This document shows, one piece after another, positions 32,590 through 41,608 of a stretch of 43,138 nt of DNA. Source of the stretch: Gammaproteobacteria bacterium. GTDB taxonomy: Bacteria; Pseudomonadota; Gammaproteobacteria; Steroidobacterales; Steroidobacteraceae. Below the pieces are notes generated by a model. The model was given only the letters and a program-made list of their open reading frames with translations. It did not search any database and was not told the DNA's origin. How positions within the stretch are numbered: position 1 is the stretch's first letter; every line of letters starts with the position of its first letter. The stretch spans positions 1 through 43,138 of the forward strand of contig JAQGOF010000050.1 in the NCBI GenBank assembly GCA_028293745.1, given 5' to 3'. A program made the translations under genes and the position numbers.

Positions 32590-33002
32590 TCAGCTGGCTC
32601 CCCAGACGCCGCTCGCCACGGTGCGCTCGACATAGTCTGAAAACTTCCTCGGACCACGGCCCAGTGCGCGTTGAACGCCGTCGGTCAGCGGGGTGTTGCG
32701 GCCATCAAGCACCGTGGTGAACAGGTAAACGATCAGATCGACGATTTCACCGGGGAGTTGGGCATCCAGGAGAGCCTGCCGATAGACATCCATGGGCACC
32801 GTCTGAAACTGGATCTCACGTCCCAGAGCACGGCCAATGATCGCCATCGCTTCCGCAAATGTGATGGCCTCGGGACCGGTGCCGAGCGCGACCCCAGCCG
32901 GACCTCATTTCCGGCAGCCCGCAGGTGCTCCAGGATGCGGCTACCCGTCTTGCCATTGGACCCCCAGGACCAGGATTCTCCCGCCCGAATTCTCGCTTCC
33001 AT
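32590..33002 (-). pseudogene. Remnant of an NmrA-type NAD(P)-binding oxidoreductase
   Basis: On the - strand, the start (33002) encodes MEARIRA and then, after a one-base slip in the G-tract near 32961, the nucleotide-binding loop SNGKTGSRILEHLRAAGNEV. In the neighbouring frame the preceding strand RILVLGV is readable. After LGSRS the sequence jumps near 32885 to the family's C-terminal part in another frame (GTGPEAITFAEAMAIIGRAL, then PLTDGVQRALGRGPRKFSDY), stopping at 32590. The middle, roughly 150 residues or more in full-length relatives, is missing. Intact NmrA-like proteins are NAD(P)H-dependent reductases or redox sensors. Confidence 0.78.
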
Positions 33003-33007
33003 TTGCC

Positions 33008-33277
33008 ATGACCGGCATGCAAGCGGACAAGCAACTGATGGCACTGCAGCTGGCCGAAAGCCGGACCTGCGGCGAAATGCTGGCCTCCGCCATGCGGCGG
33101 GTGCATCCCAAGGCCAACCGCAGGCGCATGGATGAGTCCGCCTTTCTGATTTGGGAGTTGGGCGAAGCCACGGTACGCCTGGCCATCTCCGTGCCGCCAA
33201 AGGAAGGGCGAGCACTCGTCGAGACATTCAAGCGGCTGACCGTGCGCGAGTTGGAGGACCCATCCGGGCGAGAGTGA
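33008..33277 (+). CDS. Small protein, unknown function
   Basis: ATG 33008 (or 33017) opens an 89-codon frame with a charged helical N-terminus (LMALQLAESRTCGEMLASAM), a basic linker (HPKANRRRMDES) and a strand-rich end (LIWELGEATVRLAISVP, then GRALVETFKRLTVRELEDP). I recognise no family. It lies divergent from the NmrA remnant, only five bases from the remnant's start, and could itself be the surviving tail of a larger lost gene. No ribosome site is obvious. Confidence 0.4.
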   Translation: MTGMQADKQLMALQLAESRTCGEMLASAMRRVHPKANRRRMDESAFLIWELGEATVRLAISVPPKEGRALVETFKRLTVRELEDPSGRE

Positions 33278-33373
33278 GCTCTTGTCAGTGGCCTAACTCG
33301 ACATGCGTAAATGGCCCTTGCCGCCCGTCCGGGCACAGCTAGCATGCGGGTTCTTATCCAAGGAGCGAGAAGA

Positions 33374-33946
33374 ATGCCGGCAAAACACAGACCGATGCGG
33401 CTCCAGTTGCTGGCAGCAGTGATGCTGCTTACGTGCCTGCAGGCAAGTGCAGAACCGCCCCAACCCGCACCCAGGCGCGACGGAGCGCACGATTTTGACT
33501 TCCTGATCGGGGATTGGAAAGCTCATGTCAAGCGCCTGCCTGAGCGGCTGGTGGGCTCGACCCACTGGATCGAATATGACGGGATATCCCGACACAAGAA
33601 GCTGCTCGACAGCAACGCCAACTTCGAGGAGTTCTCTGTAGAGAATCGCACGCAGGGGCTGCATATCAAGGCGCAGACACTGCGGCTGTACAATCCAGAC
33701 TCGCATCAGTGGAGCATCTATCTGCTGGACCTCGACAAGGGAACTCTGGGCACTCCTCCTGTCGTGGGCGACTTCACGGGTCAGCACGGCGAGTTCTACG
33801 ATCAGGAGGACTACAAGGGCCGCGCGATCCTGGTTCGCTATGTCTGGTCCGACATTTCGCCAAAGTCGGCCCGCATGGAACAGTCCTTCTCACCCGACGG
33901 TGGCAAGACCTGGGAAGTCAATTGGATTTGCGAGTTGTCGCGATGA
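33374..33946 (+). CDS. Secreted DUF1579-like protein, unknown function
   Basis: ATG 33374 lies 8 bases after AAGGAG. A signal peptide (about 1-27, RLQLLAAVMLLTCLQASA) precedes a beta-rich domain beginning HDFDFLIGDWKAHVKRL. It continues with RLVGSTHWIEYDG, LRLYNPDSHQWSIYLLDLDK and a C-terminal SFSPDGGKTWEVNWICEL. These are marks of the lipocalin/DUF1579-type periplasmic proteins, whose 'DFxxGxW' start is characteristic. The 190-residue length fits. Function and ligand are unknown for the family. Confidence 0.78.
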   Translation: MPAKHRPMRLQLLAAVMLLTCLQASAEPPQPAPRRDGAHDFDFLIGDWKAHVKRLPERLVGSTHWIEYDGISRHKKLLDSNANFEEFSVENRTQGLHIKAQTLRLYNPDSHQWSIYLLDLDKGTLGTPPVVGDFTGQHGEFYDQEDYKGRAILVRYVWSDISPKSARMEQSFSPDGGKTWEVNWICELSR

Positions 33947-34028
33947 CGTTGAGCTGACGAGAGCGCGATTGACCAGTGGGCCGCGCTGAGCACTTTGGCA
34001 GCGCGGCGATGCCCGTTCCAACAGATGC

Positions 34029-34289
34029 CTATTCCAACAGAGGATGTCCCTCGGGCAAACTATGCGCATACCAGGTCGCGAGCCGATGCCTGACCGTCTT
34101 CTCGCCAAGCTGCTCTTCCGGCATCGGCGAGATGAGCCTGTCGTGCACGAGCAGGCGATATATGTATAGCGCCTTGTCTTTCGCCGAATCGGTCAACTCG
34201 AACTCGACAGCCTTGCGCCCTTCGGCATATTCGATGCCGGCAAGCAATGCCGCTTTGAACAATTCCGCCTCGTGCTTGAGTTTCTTCAT
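34029..34289 (-). CDS. Small conserved protein, DUF5062-like
   Basis: The 86-residue product begins MKKLKHEAELFKAALLAGIE and continues with DSAKDKALYIYRLLVHDRLI, ending WYAHSLPEGHPLLE. The pattern (MKKxKHE, DSAKDK, YRLLVxDKLI, LPxxHPLL) matches, from memory, the DUF5062 family of small gammaproteobacterial proteins. No function is known. It is soluble and helical. It is divergent from the CcdC-like gene. Confidence 0.7.
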   Translation of the reverse strand: MKKLKHEAELFKAALLAGIEYAEGRKAVEFELTDSAKDKALYIYRLLVHDRLISPMPEEQLGEKTVRHRLATWYAHSLPEGHPLLE

Positions 34290-34420
34290 ACTCCACTCTC
34301 CAATGCTTTAGCAGCGACCCGCGAGCGCGGCAACCATCAGGCGGCGTAGTCTGCGCCTGCGCCGCGGTATTGCGTTCGGTAGAATGTGCTTACTTTCCTG
34401 AGCCAGGGAACGAGGCATTT

Positions 34421-34963
34421 ATGACCGCACCCTTCAACCCGTCGTCACTGGTGGTTCCGATAGGGATCGGGGCGCTCATCCTATGGCGATTCTACTCGCG
34501 GGCCCGGCGGATGGTGGGCCGGCAGCGGCTGTCGAACGTCAGGCCGTGGGTCACGGTCTGTGCCTTCCCGATACTCACCGTACTGCTGGCGACTGCGTCC
34601 ATTGCGCAGCCGATCTCGCCACTGGCCCTCGCGGGGGGTATCGTGGTTGGGGTCTGCCTGGGTGTCTACGGCTTGCGTATGACCCGATTTGAGAAGACGC
34701 CGCAGGGACTTTTCTACACACCGAATGCCCATCTCGGTATCGCGCTCTCCGCCCTGCTGATGGGCCGGATCATTTACCGCCTCGCACAGGTGTACTGGTC
34801 ATCCGGATCAGCCGCGGGCGCGGATATCAACTCTGCGACAACGCCGCTGACATTGCTCATCTTCGGCACGCTCGCAGGCTACTACGTTACGTATGCCGTC
34901 GGCTTACTACGCTGGCAGCGCGAGTCTTCGATGTCGGACGGCTCTTCAGATCCCGGCGCATAA
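34421..34963 (+). CDS. CcdC-like (DUF1453) inner-membrane protein
   Basis: The 180-residue product starts at ATG 34421 after a GAGG ribosome site. It has four predicted membrane helices (about 9-24, 46-64, 70-88, 144-160). The conserved core is GVYGLRMTRFEKTPQGLFYT, then PNAHLGIALSALLMGRIIYR. This matches proteobacterial proteins annotated as CcdC/DUF1453. Despite the name, borrowed from a Bacillus cytochrome c maturation locus, the function in proteobacteria is unknown. The following acetyltransferase gene is 35 bases away. Confidence 0.75.
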   Translation: MTAPFNPSSLVVPIGIGALILWRFYSRARRMVGRQRLSNVRPWVTVCAFPILTVLLATASIAQPISPLALAGGIVVGVCLGVYGLRMTRFEKTPQGLFYTPNAHLGIALSALLMGRIIYRLAQVYWSSGSAAGADINSATTPLTLLIFGTLAGYYVTYAVGLLRWQRESSMSDGSSDPGA

Positions 34964-34998
34964 TCGGCCGAGTTGGCACGTGGCGCGCGGACCGAACA

Positions 34999-35502
34999 AT
35001 GACGCCCCAAATCAGGACAATAGACGAAGCGGACGCCCCCGACCTCGTCGGGTTACGGCGCACCGCGCTTGTCGACTCACCGGGATCGTTCCTCGCTTCT
35101 CCGGAAGATGACTGGGCATCATCAGAAACGGCTGTCCGCGAGCTCTTGCGGCGTCAGCCCGATTCCGTCGTGTTTGGAGCGTATGCACCGCAGCTTGTCG
35201 GGATGTTGGGCTTGTATCGGGAGAATCTGAGGAAGGCTGCGCACAAGGCGCATCTGTGGGGCATGTTCGTCCAGGCAACGCACCGACGACGAGGGCTGGC
35301 CGAGCGCCTGCTCGAGGCGGCGATCCGATACGCCCGAACTTTAGACGGCATCACCTCCGTGCATCTGAGCGTCAGCGACTCGGCTATTGGGGCGCAACGC
35401 TTATATGAGAGCGCCGGGTTCGAGACATGGGGTATAGAGCCCGATGCGATCCGGGTTGGCACACAGTCACAACGCGACCACCATATGTATCTTTCGCTGT
35501 AG
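34999..35502 (+). CDS. GNAT-family N-acetyltransferase
   Basis: The 167-residue product has the GNAT fold. A first strand-helix (IRTIDEADAPDLVGLRRTAL) leads to the strand LWGMFVQATHRRRGLAERLL, whose motif A (Q-x3-R-R-G-L-A) binds acetyl-CoA pyrophosphate. The late strand and helix HLSVSDSAIGAQRLYESAGF form motif B. Acts in the cytoplasm; the acceptor is not predictable. Confidence 0.92.
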   Translation: MTPQIRTIDEADAPDLVGLRRTALVDSPGSFLASPEDDWASSETAVRELLRRQPDSVVFGAYAPQLVGMLGLYRENLRKAAHKAHLWGMFVQATHRRRGLAERLLEAAIRYARTLDGITSVHLSVSDSAIGAQRLYESAGFETWGIEPDAIRVGTQSQRDHHMYLSL

Positions 35503-35601
35503 GTTCGTTCTGAGCGTCCACGAAGCGCTGAAGATTGCAGGGATCGTTGCTCAACCGCCCACCGGCTGGGCAGGCACTACTTTAGTCGGCACCGTCATTC
35601 T

Positions 35602-36474
35602 TCAGTGAGGACTGTCATTGGGACGATCGCCTGCTTTCTCTCCGCGGCGTGGCTCATCGCGACGGGGTCCTTCTGCCTGATGCGGCGGGACAGCGCGTTG
35701 CTCCTGACGTTGCTCCTGACGCGGAGGTTCCGCGTGAGCCGGATGTTCCTCGTGCGGTGCGGGTCCGACGCGCTCGTGCTCAGCCGAGCGGGGCTCGGGT
35801 GGTCTCGCCGCGGGCGGTCTCGCTTCGGACGGTCCCGCCTCAGCCGGTCTGCCGTCAGGCCGTCGCACATCAGGCGCCCTCACCTCGCCGTTATCTCTGG
35901 CTCCGCCACGCCGCTCTGCCTCCCGGTGCGGCGGCTCGGCACTGCCCTCCGCCCGGCCAAGTCGCAGGGACCGTTCAGGCTGACCTTCACGGGATGGCCT
36001 GTCCACTCGCGCGGAACGCGGAGGCGGGCCGGCACTCGGCGGCGGTCCCGGGGGTCTGCGATGATTTGGCAGCTCGCGGTGTTCCCACTCCTCCCGCTGC
36101 GCATACCAGGAACGCCCGTGGTAATACCGGTCCCAATAGTCTCCGATCGTGAACTGCACGACAGGGACGCCGAAGCTCGGGGCGTACGTGTAGAACGGCA
36201 CGTAACCGCCCTCATAGTTGTAAGTGATATCCGGTGCGTAGAGCCATCCGCGATTATCTCCAAGCGCCACATCACACCAGCTCCAATCATTGAGGCAGCC
36301 CATCACTTGGACAGGCTCATCGGCATCGAGCTGCGCAACCACTGGATAGCTGTCGTCAGGACCCGCATAGACATCGACAGGCTGGGTCGTAACCGCGTTC
36401 TGCGTGGCAGCAGCAGCGGACAAGGCGAGCAGATACACGCCAAACGAGAGACGCAAGCAACCTCGGGTTCTCAT
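35602..36474 (-). CDS. Secreted SH3-domain protein with an Arg/Pro/Glu-rich tail
   Basis: The 290-residue protein starts at ATG 36474 with a signal peptide (about 1-23). A bacterial SH3 domain (about 27-85: VDVYAGPDDSYPVVAQLDAD, then DNRGWLYAPDI) and an aromatic segment (IGDYWDRYYHGRSWYAQREE) follow. Residues about 137-290 are low-complexity, dominated by Arg, Pro, Glu, Ala and His. The SH3 part probably binds peptidoglycan or another periplasmic target; the charged tail is probably disordered. A 12-base tandem duplication (35697-35720) encodes the repeated QEQR unit, so the tail is prone to length variation. Confidence 0.82.
   Translation of the reverse strand: MRTRGCLRLSFGVYLLALSAAAATQNAVTTQPVDVYAGPDDSYPVVAQLDADEPVQVMGCLNDWSWCDVALGDNRGWLYAPDITYNYEGGYVPFYTYAPSFGVPVVQFTIGDYWDRYYHGRSWYAQREEWEHRELPNHRRPPGPPPSAGPPPRSARVDRPSREGQPERSLRLGRAEGSAEPPHREAERRGGARDNGEVRAPDVRRPDGRPAEAGPSEARPPAARPPEPRSAEHERVGPAPHEEHPAHAEPPRQEQRQEQRAVPPHQAEGPRRDEPRRGEKAGDRPNDSPH
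35697..35720. repeat. 12-base tandem duplication in the SH3 protein tail
   Basis: GTTGCTCCTGAC occurs twice head to tail inside the low-complexity tail of the SH3 protein (- strand), encoding two QEQR units. It is in frame, so copy change alters only the tail length. Confidence 0.85.
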
Positions 36475-36572
36475 AGCGTACCTCCAAAGCTGTAGCTGAA
36501 ACGCGCGGGCGGTCCAAGTGTTCCAGCGTCAGCCAGCCCTGGAGGCTTCCATCCATGCCGAATGATCCAATC

Positions 36573-37451
36573 CTACAGGGATTCAGTCCGGCCGGCCGAA
36601 TGCACGGCGGGATCGCGCGCCATGACCGCCACGCCCGACAGCCTGCGCAATTCCTCGCGAGTTGAGGGCGTGGACAACAGCGACAACAAACGGACGAGCC
36701 AGGCGTTACGGGGAACACGGTTCAGCCGCCGGGCTTCCTCCTGGGATGAGTGAAACGACTCCTCCTGCCAGCCCAATTTGCCAAAGAAACGGACGCTGTC
36801 AGCAGGACCGAAGTGAAATGCATCCGCGCGCAATTTCACCGACCAGACCTGGCGCAATAGCTGCAGAGCGCGCGGACCGACCAGATCCGTGAACCACCAC
36901 TTGCACGACGGCCGGTTCCACAAGTCCTCGGCCAATTCGCGGACCTGGGTCGGTTTCAGGTACACGAGCAGGCCTTCGGTCACGACCAACACCCGGCGGG
37001 TGGCCGGAAATGCTGAGAGCACCGCAGCACGCTGGCTGGCATCCAGTATGTCCGCCGGCAGCGCCTCGTACTGGCAGGTGGTACTGCGCCCGCGCAGTAT
37101 CTCGGCTTTGTGATCGAGAATGCGCGGCAAGTCCACATCCAACCACTGCAGTTTGGCGGGCAGGCCAAGCCGCCATGGGCGCGTGTCGAATCCCGTGCCG
37201 ATGTTCAGAACGAAATCCACTTCGTCACGATTGACCCTGTCGAGGATCAACCGGTCGAGAACCGCAGTGCGCACTGCGATGCTGTTGCTGATCATCTCGA
37301 TGCTGCCGAGATCGTGCGCGATCGCCTCACCTGCGGCTCCTGCGAGCCTGCGCGAGTAGATGTCGCGAAACAGCGCATCCGGCCGCTCTGATTCGACCGC
37401 TCGCATGTAGGCGATCCAGCGAGCCGTGTCCGAGATCATCTCAACGTACAT
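36573..37451 (-). CDS. Class I SAM-dependent methyltransferase (leucine carboxyl methyltransferase / PPM1-like)
   Basis: The 292-residue protein starts at ATG 37451, 10 bases after GGAGG. The SAM-binding motif VLNIGTGFDTRPWRL (about 81-95) and acidic ribose contact (LQWLDVDLPRILDHKAEIL) are typical of the bacterial PPM1/LCMT-like family. So is VLVVTEGLLVYLKPTQVREL further on. Such proteins are often polyketide-associated or of unknown target in bacteria. No biosynthetic cluster surrounds it. The SH3 protein gene is 98 bases downstream on the same strand. Confidence 0.88.
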   Translation of the reverse strand: MYVEMISDTARWIAYMRAVESERPDALFRDIYSRRLAGAAGEAIAHDLGSIEMISNSIAVRTAVLDRLILDRVNRDEVDFVLNIGTGFDTRPWRLGLPAKLQWLDVDLPRILDHKAEILRGRSTTCQYEALPADILDASQRAAVLSAFPATRRVLVVTEGLLVYLKPTQVRELAEDLWNRPSCKWWFTDLVGPRALQLLRQVWSVKLRADAFHFGPADSVRFFGKLGWQEESFHSSQEEARRLNRVPRNAWLVRLLSLLSTPSTREELRRLSGVAVMARDPAVHSAGRTESL

Positions 37452-37567
37452 CTCGCAGGACCTCCAGGGAAAAGTGCGTCGCCCGCCCGTTGTGGCAGGC
37501 GCGCGACTCGCCTACACGGACGTCACGAGGGCACAAAATCAACCGGACGACGTGCATCAACCCCGCC

Positions 37568-39886
37568 TCATCGGCCCGGCCGTAATCGCAACTCGAAGCC
37601 CACGTTCACGGTGCGGGGAAACCAGCTGTTGTTGGCCGGCATGGTAAGATTACCCGCGGAATCGACCTGTCCGTACGCCGTGCAACACTCGTTGTCGCGA
37701 TTGGTCACATTCGTGGTATCCAGCCACAGGAGCACGTCGCCGAACCGCAGTGGCACGGTGCGGGCCACGCGGACATCGGCCGACAAGTAGCTTCCCCATC
37801 GGGACGTATTCCGCGCCCCAATTTGAAAGTAAGCGGGTGTCGTACCACTGGCCGGCAGGTAACTCACAGGAGTCTTCGGCCAGCCAGTGTGCCACCCGAT
37901 CACTAGCGACGCGGACGTCAGGCCACGTTGCCAGGTGAGGTCGCCGTTGAACGCATGAGTCTGGTCCCAGCTTCGCAGGACGTCCTCAACGACAAGATCG
38001 TCCGTGGCTCTCGACAACGCGTACGAACCCGAGACTACCCAGTGTTCGGCAAAGTTATGACGAATACTCGCCTCGATGCCCATGCTATCGCCGGCCCGAG
38101 CGGTAATCAGAACGCGGTCCAGCCCCAACTCCGGGAGCAGGGACAGGCGGTTGAGCGCGTTGTCAAAGTATGGATGGACTGCGAGCCAATGATTTTGATA
38201 CAGCTCGAGGCGCCAATGCGTTGCGGGCGAGCTATCGTGAGCGACGCCCGCAATCACGCCGACGACGTGGGTGGCCGGGTCCGGAGTCGCCTGCGGTTGC
38301 TCCGCGCGCCACTCTCCCACGCGCTGCGCCTGCCGAAAGTGACCCCACGACCCGTACACGTGCCACGCCGGTGTGGGATCGAAGCGCAGGTTGATTCTTG
38401 GACTCAGCTGGGCGTGCGAGCGGAAACCGCGATAGTCCTGGTGATCCAGCCGCGTCCCCAGCTCCACCTCGAACTTGCGCCACCGTCGCCGCATGGACGC
38501 GTAGAGGCCAAAAGTAGTGGATCGCGGCGATTGCGTGTCATCGAGACTCACGTCGGCCATTCGATTCAGGCTGGCTGCCAGTGCTGCATTCAAGTCCTCC
38601 CGTCGAGAGAAATTCAGGTCGGCCCGCTCGAACGTGGTTTCCGCACCGAAGTCCCACAGCAGTGAATCGGTCTGCAGGTAGGTCCAGTCCGTGTGAAAGT
38701 CCAGCGTGATAATGTCTCGCCGCTCGTCCAATTGGCCTGTGGCGGCCCCGGGAAGTGTGAGATTCCCCACCACTGCCCGCTCCGAATCGGTCACCGCTAC
38801 AGAGGTCCGCGAGTGGACCGCACTGCTCGCAGCCCACTCCGCAGTGAGCCAGTAATATAAGTCCCGGTCGTGCGCGACTGCTTGCTCCGTCGTCGGATCT
38901 GATGAGGACTTGACCCGATCATCCAAGAGCATCCAACCTACTGTGAGCGCAGTGGCAGAGTTGACCTGCCATCGCAAGCGACCCAGGACGTCGGAATAGC
39001 TGGGCTCCCCAACATCCCCTCCCCGCGGCCGCAGCACGACGTTTTGGCCGCTGAGGCGAGCCGTGGCCAGCCAGTCAATCGGCAGGGAGTCGGCATGGCC
39101 GACGGTGGACAGGTCATAACTCAACAGGTTTGCGCCCACGCGGTGCTCGTAACCGGTGTCCACCGATCGGGGTGCAATATCGATGACGCCTGCCGAGCGG
39201 GTGCCGTATTTGACGGGAAAGCCACCCGTGTAGACATCGATTCGATCGACGGTGGCCGGGTCGAACGCGCTGATCAGGTTCTGGAAGTTCTTGAAGTGAA
39301 ATGGATCGACCATCGGAATGCCATCGAAGCGGACCAACACGTCCTCGAGGAATGCGCCACGCACATAGGGGCGGGAGGAGAGATTGTCGGCGAGGCCGGG
39401 GACGGTGCGAATTGCCCGCATGACATCGTCGTGCGCGCCGGGCACTTCCTCGAGATCATGGTGACCAAACGAGACCGACTGAGTGCTCTCATCCTTGAGC
39501 ACGTAACGACTCGCAAACACCGTCACTTCATCCAAGGATCGCTCGCTCCTCGAGGCGGCGGGGGGCGCGGGAGCCTCGGGCGTTGCCGATCGGGCGACGA
39601 TGTAGCGCTTCTGACCGTCCCTTCGCAGCTCGAGGTGATTGGCTGCGAGCGCTTCACGGGCCCGGCCGAGCGGATCCGTCTCGTGAAGGGTGGCAGGCGC
39701 CGTCAGATCCGGGGTGACCAGGTCCGAGCTGTATAGGATGTCGAGCCCGCGTGCGGACAGCGAGCGCAGGAGGTCCACGAGGGATGTTGGAGCCGCCCTC
39801 GCGACACTGCTCGCGAGGGCCGCGGACAGGAGCGCGCTAGCCCAGCAACGGCATCGGCGCTGTGCAGTCACAAGTCCGGCTGGCAA
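37568..39886 (-). CDS. TonB-dependent outer-membrane receptor with N-terminal STN signalling domain
   Basis: The 772-residue protein starts at TTG 39886 (or GTG 39871). A signal peptide (about 1-31) is followed by an STN domain (about 33-98: LVDLLRSLSARGLDILYSSD) that contacts FecR in the periplasm. A TonB-box-like/plug region follows (about 118-250: VMRAIRTVPGLADNLSSRPY, VRGAFLEDVLVRFDGIP, GGFPVKYGTRSAGVIDI), then a beta-barrel to the end. With FecR and the ECF sigma upstream it forms a cell-surface signalling unit: substrate binding is relayed to sigma release. The substrate is not evident; an Fe-siderophore is the classical case. Confidence 0.93.
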   Translation of the reverse strand: MPAGLVTAQRRCRCWASALLSAALASSVARAAPTSLVDLLRSLSARGLDILYSSDLVTPDLTAPATLHETDPLGRAREALAANHLELRRDGQKRYIVARSATPEAPAPPAASRSERSLDEVTVFASRYVLKDESTQSVSFGHHDLEEVPGAHDDVMRAIRTVPGLADNLSSRPYVRGAFLEDVLVRFDGIPMVDPFHFKNFQNLISAFDPATVDRIDVYTGGFPVKYGTRSAGVIDIAPRSVDTGYEHRVGANLLSYDLSTVGHADSLPIDWLATARLSGQNVVLRPRGGDVGEPSYSDVLGRLRWQVNSATALTVGWMLLDDRVKSSSDPTTEQAVAHDRDLYYWLTAEWAASSAVHSRTSVAVTDSERAVVGNLTLPGAATGQLDERRDIITLDFHTDWTYLQTDSLLWDFGAETTFERADLNFSRREDLNAALAASLNRMADVSLDDTQSPRSTTFGLYASMRRRWRKFEVELGTRLDHQDYRGFRSHAQLSPRINLRFDPTPAWHVYGSWGHFRQAQRVGEWRAEQPQATPDPATHVVGVIAGVAHDSSPATHWRLELYQNHWLAVHPYFDNALNRLSLLPELGLDRVLITARAGDSMGIEASIRHNFAEHWVVSGSYALSRATDDLVVEDVLRSWDQTHAFNGDLTWQRGLTSASLVIGWHTGWPKTPVSYLPASGTTPAYFQIGARNTSRWGSYLSADVRVARTVPLRFGDVLLWLDTTNVTNRDNECCTAYGQVDSAGNLTMPANNSWFPRTVNVGFELRLRPGR

Positions 39887-39897
39887 ACGAGACTGAG

Positions 39898-40911
39898 TCA
39901 GGTCCCATGGCCGGATTGTATCCAGATTGAGTCGCCGCGTATCTCATAGGTGAGCGAAGTGGTTGCCAGCACGCTCGACAAGGCGTCCAGCGGTTCCCTG
40001 CCACGAACCGAGCCGTGCAGGATCGTCCGTTCGGCCACAGAGCGGGCATGTAAATCGGAGAACTTGAGTGGGCGTCCGAGCTCGCGGCTCGCCCACTCGA
40101 GAAATCCCAGCAGAGGACGCCCCTCGATTTCATAGTCGGGCGCAAGTGCGGCAACCCACAACCAATCGCGTCCATACGTGTCGATCTCGCGGCGTGACAC
40201 GCGCGAACCTGGCACCGCAGTGAGCTCCGTACCCGCGTCCGCCACGATCTGCTCGGTGTCGCGATGTAGCAACACCCGTCCCTCGCGAACCCGCAGGCGC
40301 ATGATCTGATTGTTCTCGAGCACTTCAAACTCGGTCCCGACGTGCTCGATGCTTCCTTCGCGCGTCAGGATCCGGAACGGGTGCTGTGAGCTCGGCCCGC
40401 GGGGCAGGTCCACGTAGACCTGGCCGCGGCGCAACCGAGCCTGCGCCTCACCGGTAATGTCCAGGATGGTGCCAGCGGCGATCCGCAGGGTGCCGCCACC
40501 GGACAGTGAAATGAGCAGGGGACCGTGCGCGGCGAGCTTGTCTCCGGTTCGCACGGTGTCTCCATTCTTCAAAGCGCGCCGACGTACAAACTGAAACTGG
40601 ATATCGGCATTTCCAACTTCCGACCGGACGACGAGGCCGAAGTTGGTCGAACCGGCCGGCGGCGCGATGTACCACGCAGCGAGGAACGCCAACAAGACCA
40701 CGGCCGCAGCTAGCGAACCCCACAGCGCTCCGCGATAACCTTTTGAGCTCCGGCCAGACCCACTCGCCTGCGCCCACTCCCGTTCCGTCGCCGCTCGAAT
40801 GCGCGCCAGTGCATCCGCGCTCAGTGGCGGCACCCGCAAGGCCGCACGCAGTGCATGTTCGACTTGGTCACCCATCTCCTCGTCTTTACCGTTGCGGCCG
40901 CCTTCACTCAT
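39898..40911 (-). CDS. FecR-type membrane sigma regulator
   Basis: The 337-residue protein starts at ATG 40911 and overlaps the sigma gene by 8 bases. The N-terminal cytoplasmic segment (about 1-50) is followed by one membrane span (about 50-70) and the FecR domain (about 75-250), with GGTLRIAAGTILDITGEAQA, RILTREGSIEHVGTEFEV and IMRLRVREGRVLL. The last 75 residues (IEGRPLLGFLEWASRELGRP, then ILHGSVRGREPLDALSSVLA) resemble an STN-type module, giving a second candidate contact with the receptor. It holds the sigma factor at the membrane until signalled. Confidence 0.9.
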   Translation of the reverse strand: MSEGGRNGKDEEMGDQVEHALRAALRVPPLSADALARIRAATEREWAQASGSGRSSKGYRGALWGSLAAAVVLLAFLAAWYIAPPAGSTNFGLVVRSEVGNADIQFQFVRRRALKNGDTVRTGDKLAAHGPLLISLSGGGTLRIAAGTILDITGEAQARLRRGQVYVDLPRGPSSQHPFRILTREGSIEHVGTEFEVLENNQIMRLRVREGRVLLHRDTEQIVADAGTELTAVPGSRVSRREIDTYGRDWLWVAALAPDYEIEGRPLLGFLEWASRELGRPLKFSDLHARSVAERTILHGSVRGREPLDALSSVLATTSLTYEIRGDSIWIQSGHGT

Positions 40912-41536
40912 GCTGGCCAGCCACATCAGGTGGTGCGCTCGTGTTGGCGAGCCAAAGGTCGCGAAACGCTTCACGGGCACGGGCGAGCAACGACTGCGCC
41001 GCAATCGTAGTCACACCCAGCATCGCCGCGATCTCCTCAACGGAAAGACCGTCCCCGTATTTCGCCTCCAGCGCCACCGCGTAACGCTCAGGCAACGAGT
41101 TGAGCGTCCGTAGGACTGCAGCGCCATGAAGCTCCGCCTCCACCTGCGCCGAGGGCTCGCGGTTCGGCGGCAGTCGCAGTTGGTGTGCCAAACGCACCAC
41201 CTGATCGGGTTCTTCCAAACTGACGTGTGCAGGCCGCCGTGCCGCTTTGCGCGTGGCATCGGCAAGCTCGTGCCGGCAGATCTGCGTGAGCCAGGTAAAC
41301 AGTGACGCCTCACCCCGGTAGCTGCTGAGATTTCGCATCGCCTTGATTAGCGTGTTCTGGACGATGTCCTCGACGCTGGCTGGATCCAAACGCGAGCGAC
41401 GCGTAGTAAATGCGACCAAACGTGGGACATTCGAGTGGTAAAACTCGTCGAAGGCGCGCTGTTCACCGGCGCCCATTCTGGCCACTAACGCTCGATCCGC
41501 GTCGTACAATCCCGAAACATCCTGAGCACCCAGCAA
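40904..41536 (-). CDS. ECF sigma factor of the FecI/surface-signalling type
   Basis: The 210-residue product has region 2 (EFYHSNVPRLVAFTTRRSRL, VEDIVQNTLIKAMRNLSSYR, SLFTWLTQICRHELADATRK) and region 4 (LNSLPERYAVALEAKYGDGL, VEEIAAMLGVTTIAAQSLLA). The start is TTG 41536 or TTG 41509; there is no strong ribosome site. Gene order sigma, fecR, TonB receptor on one strand with overlapping ends is the classical cell-surface signalling layout. The probable regulon is the receptor gene itself. Confidence 0.92.
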   Translation of the reverse strand: MLGAQDVSGLYDADRALVARMGAGEQRAFDEFYHSNVPRLVAFTTRRSRLDPASVEDIVQNTLIKAMRNLSSYRGEASLFTWLTQICRHELADATRKAARRPAHVSLEEPDQVVRLAHQLRLPPNREPSAQVEAELHGAAVLRTLNSLPERYAVALEAKYGDGLSVEEIAAMLGVTTIAAQSLLARAREAFRDLWLANTSAPPDVAGQHE

Positions 41537-41608
41537 CCCCCGATACTAGCTTAGTCGTCACAAAGCGACGTAATCAATCGGCTGCGCTGCAGCGACGCTG
41601 CGGGGTGC

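Noticed and set aside
35605..36495. A 296-codon open frame on the + strand covering the whole SH3 protein gene
   Set aside because: It is the antisense of a low-complexity Arg/Pro/Glu coding tail; the translation has no domain and the opposite strand has a clear signal peptide and SH3 domain.
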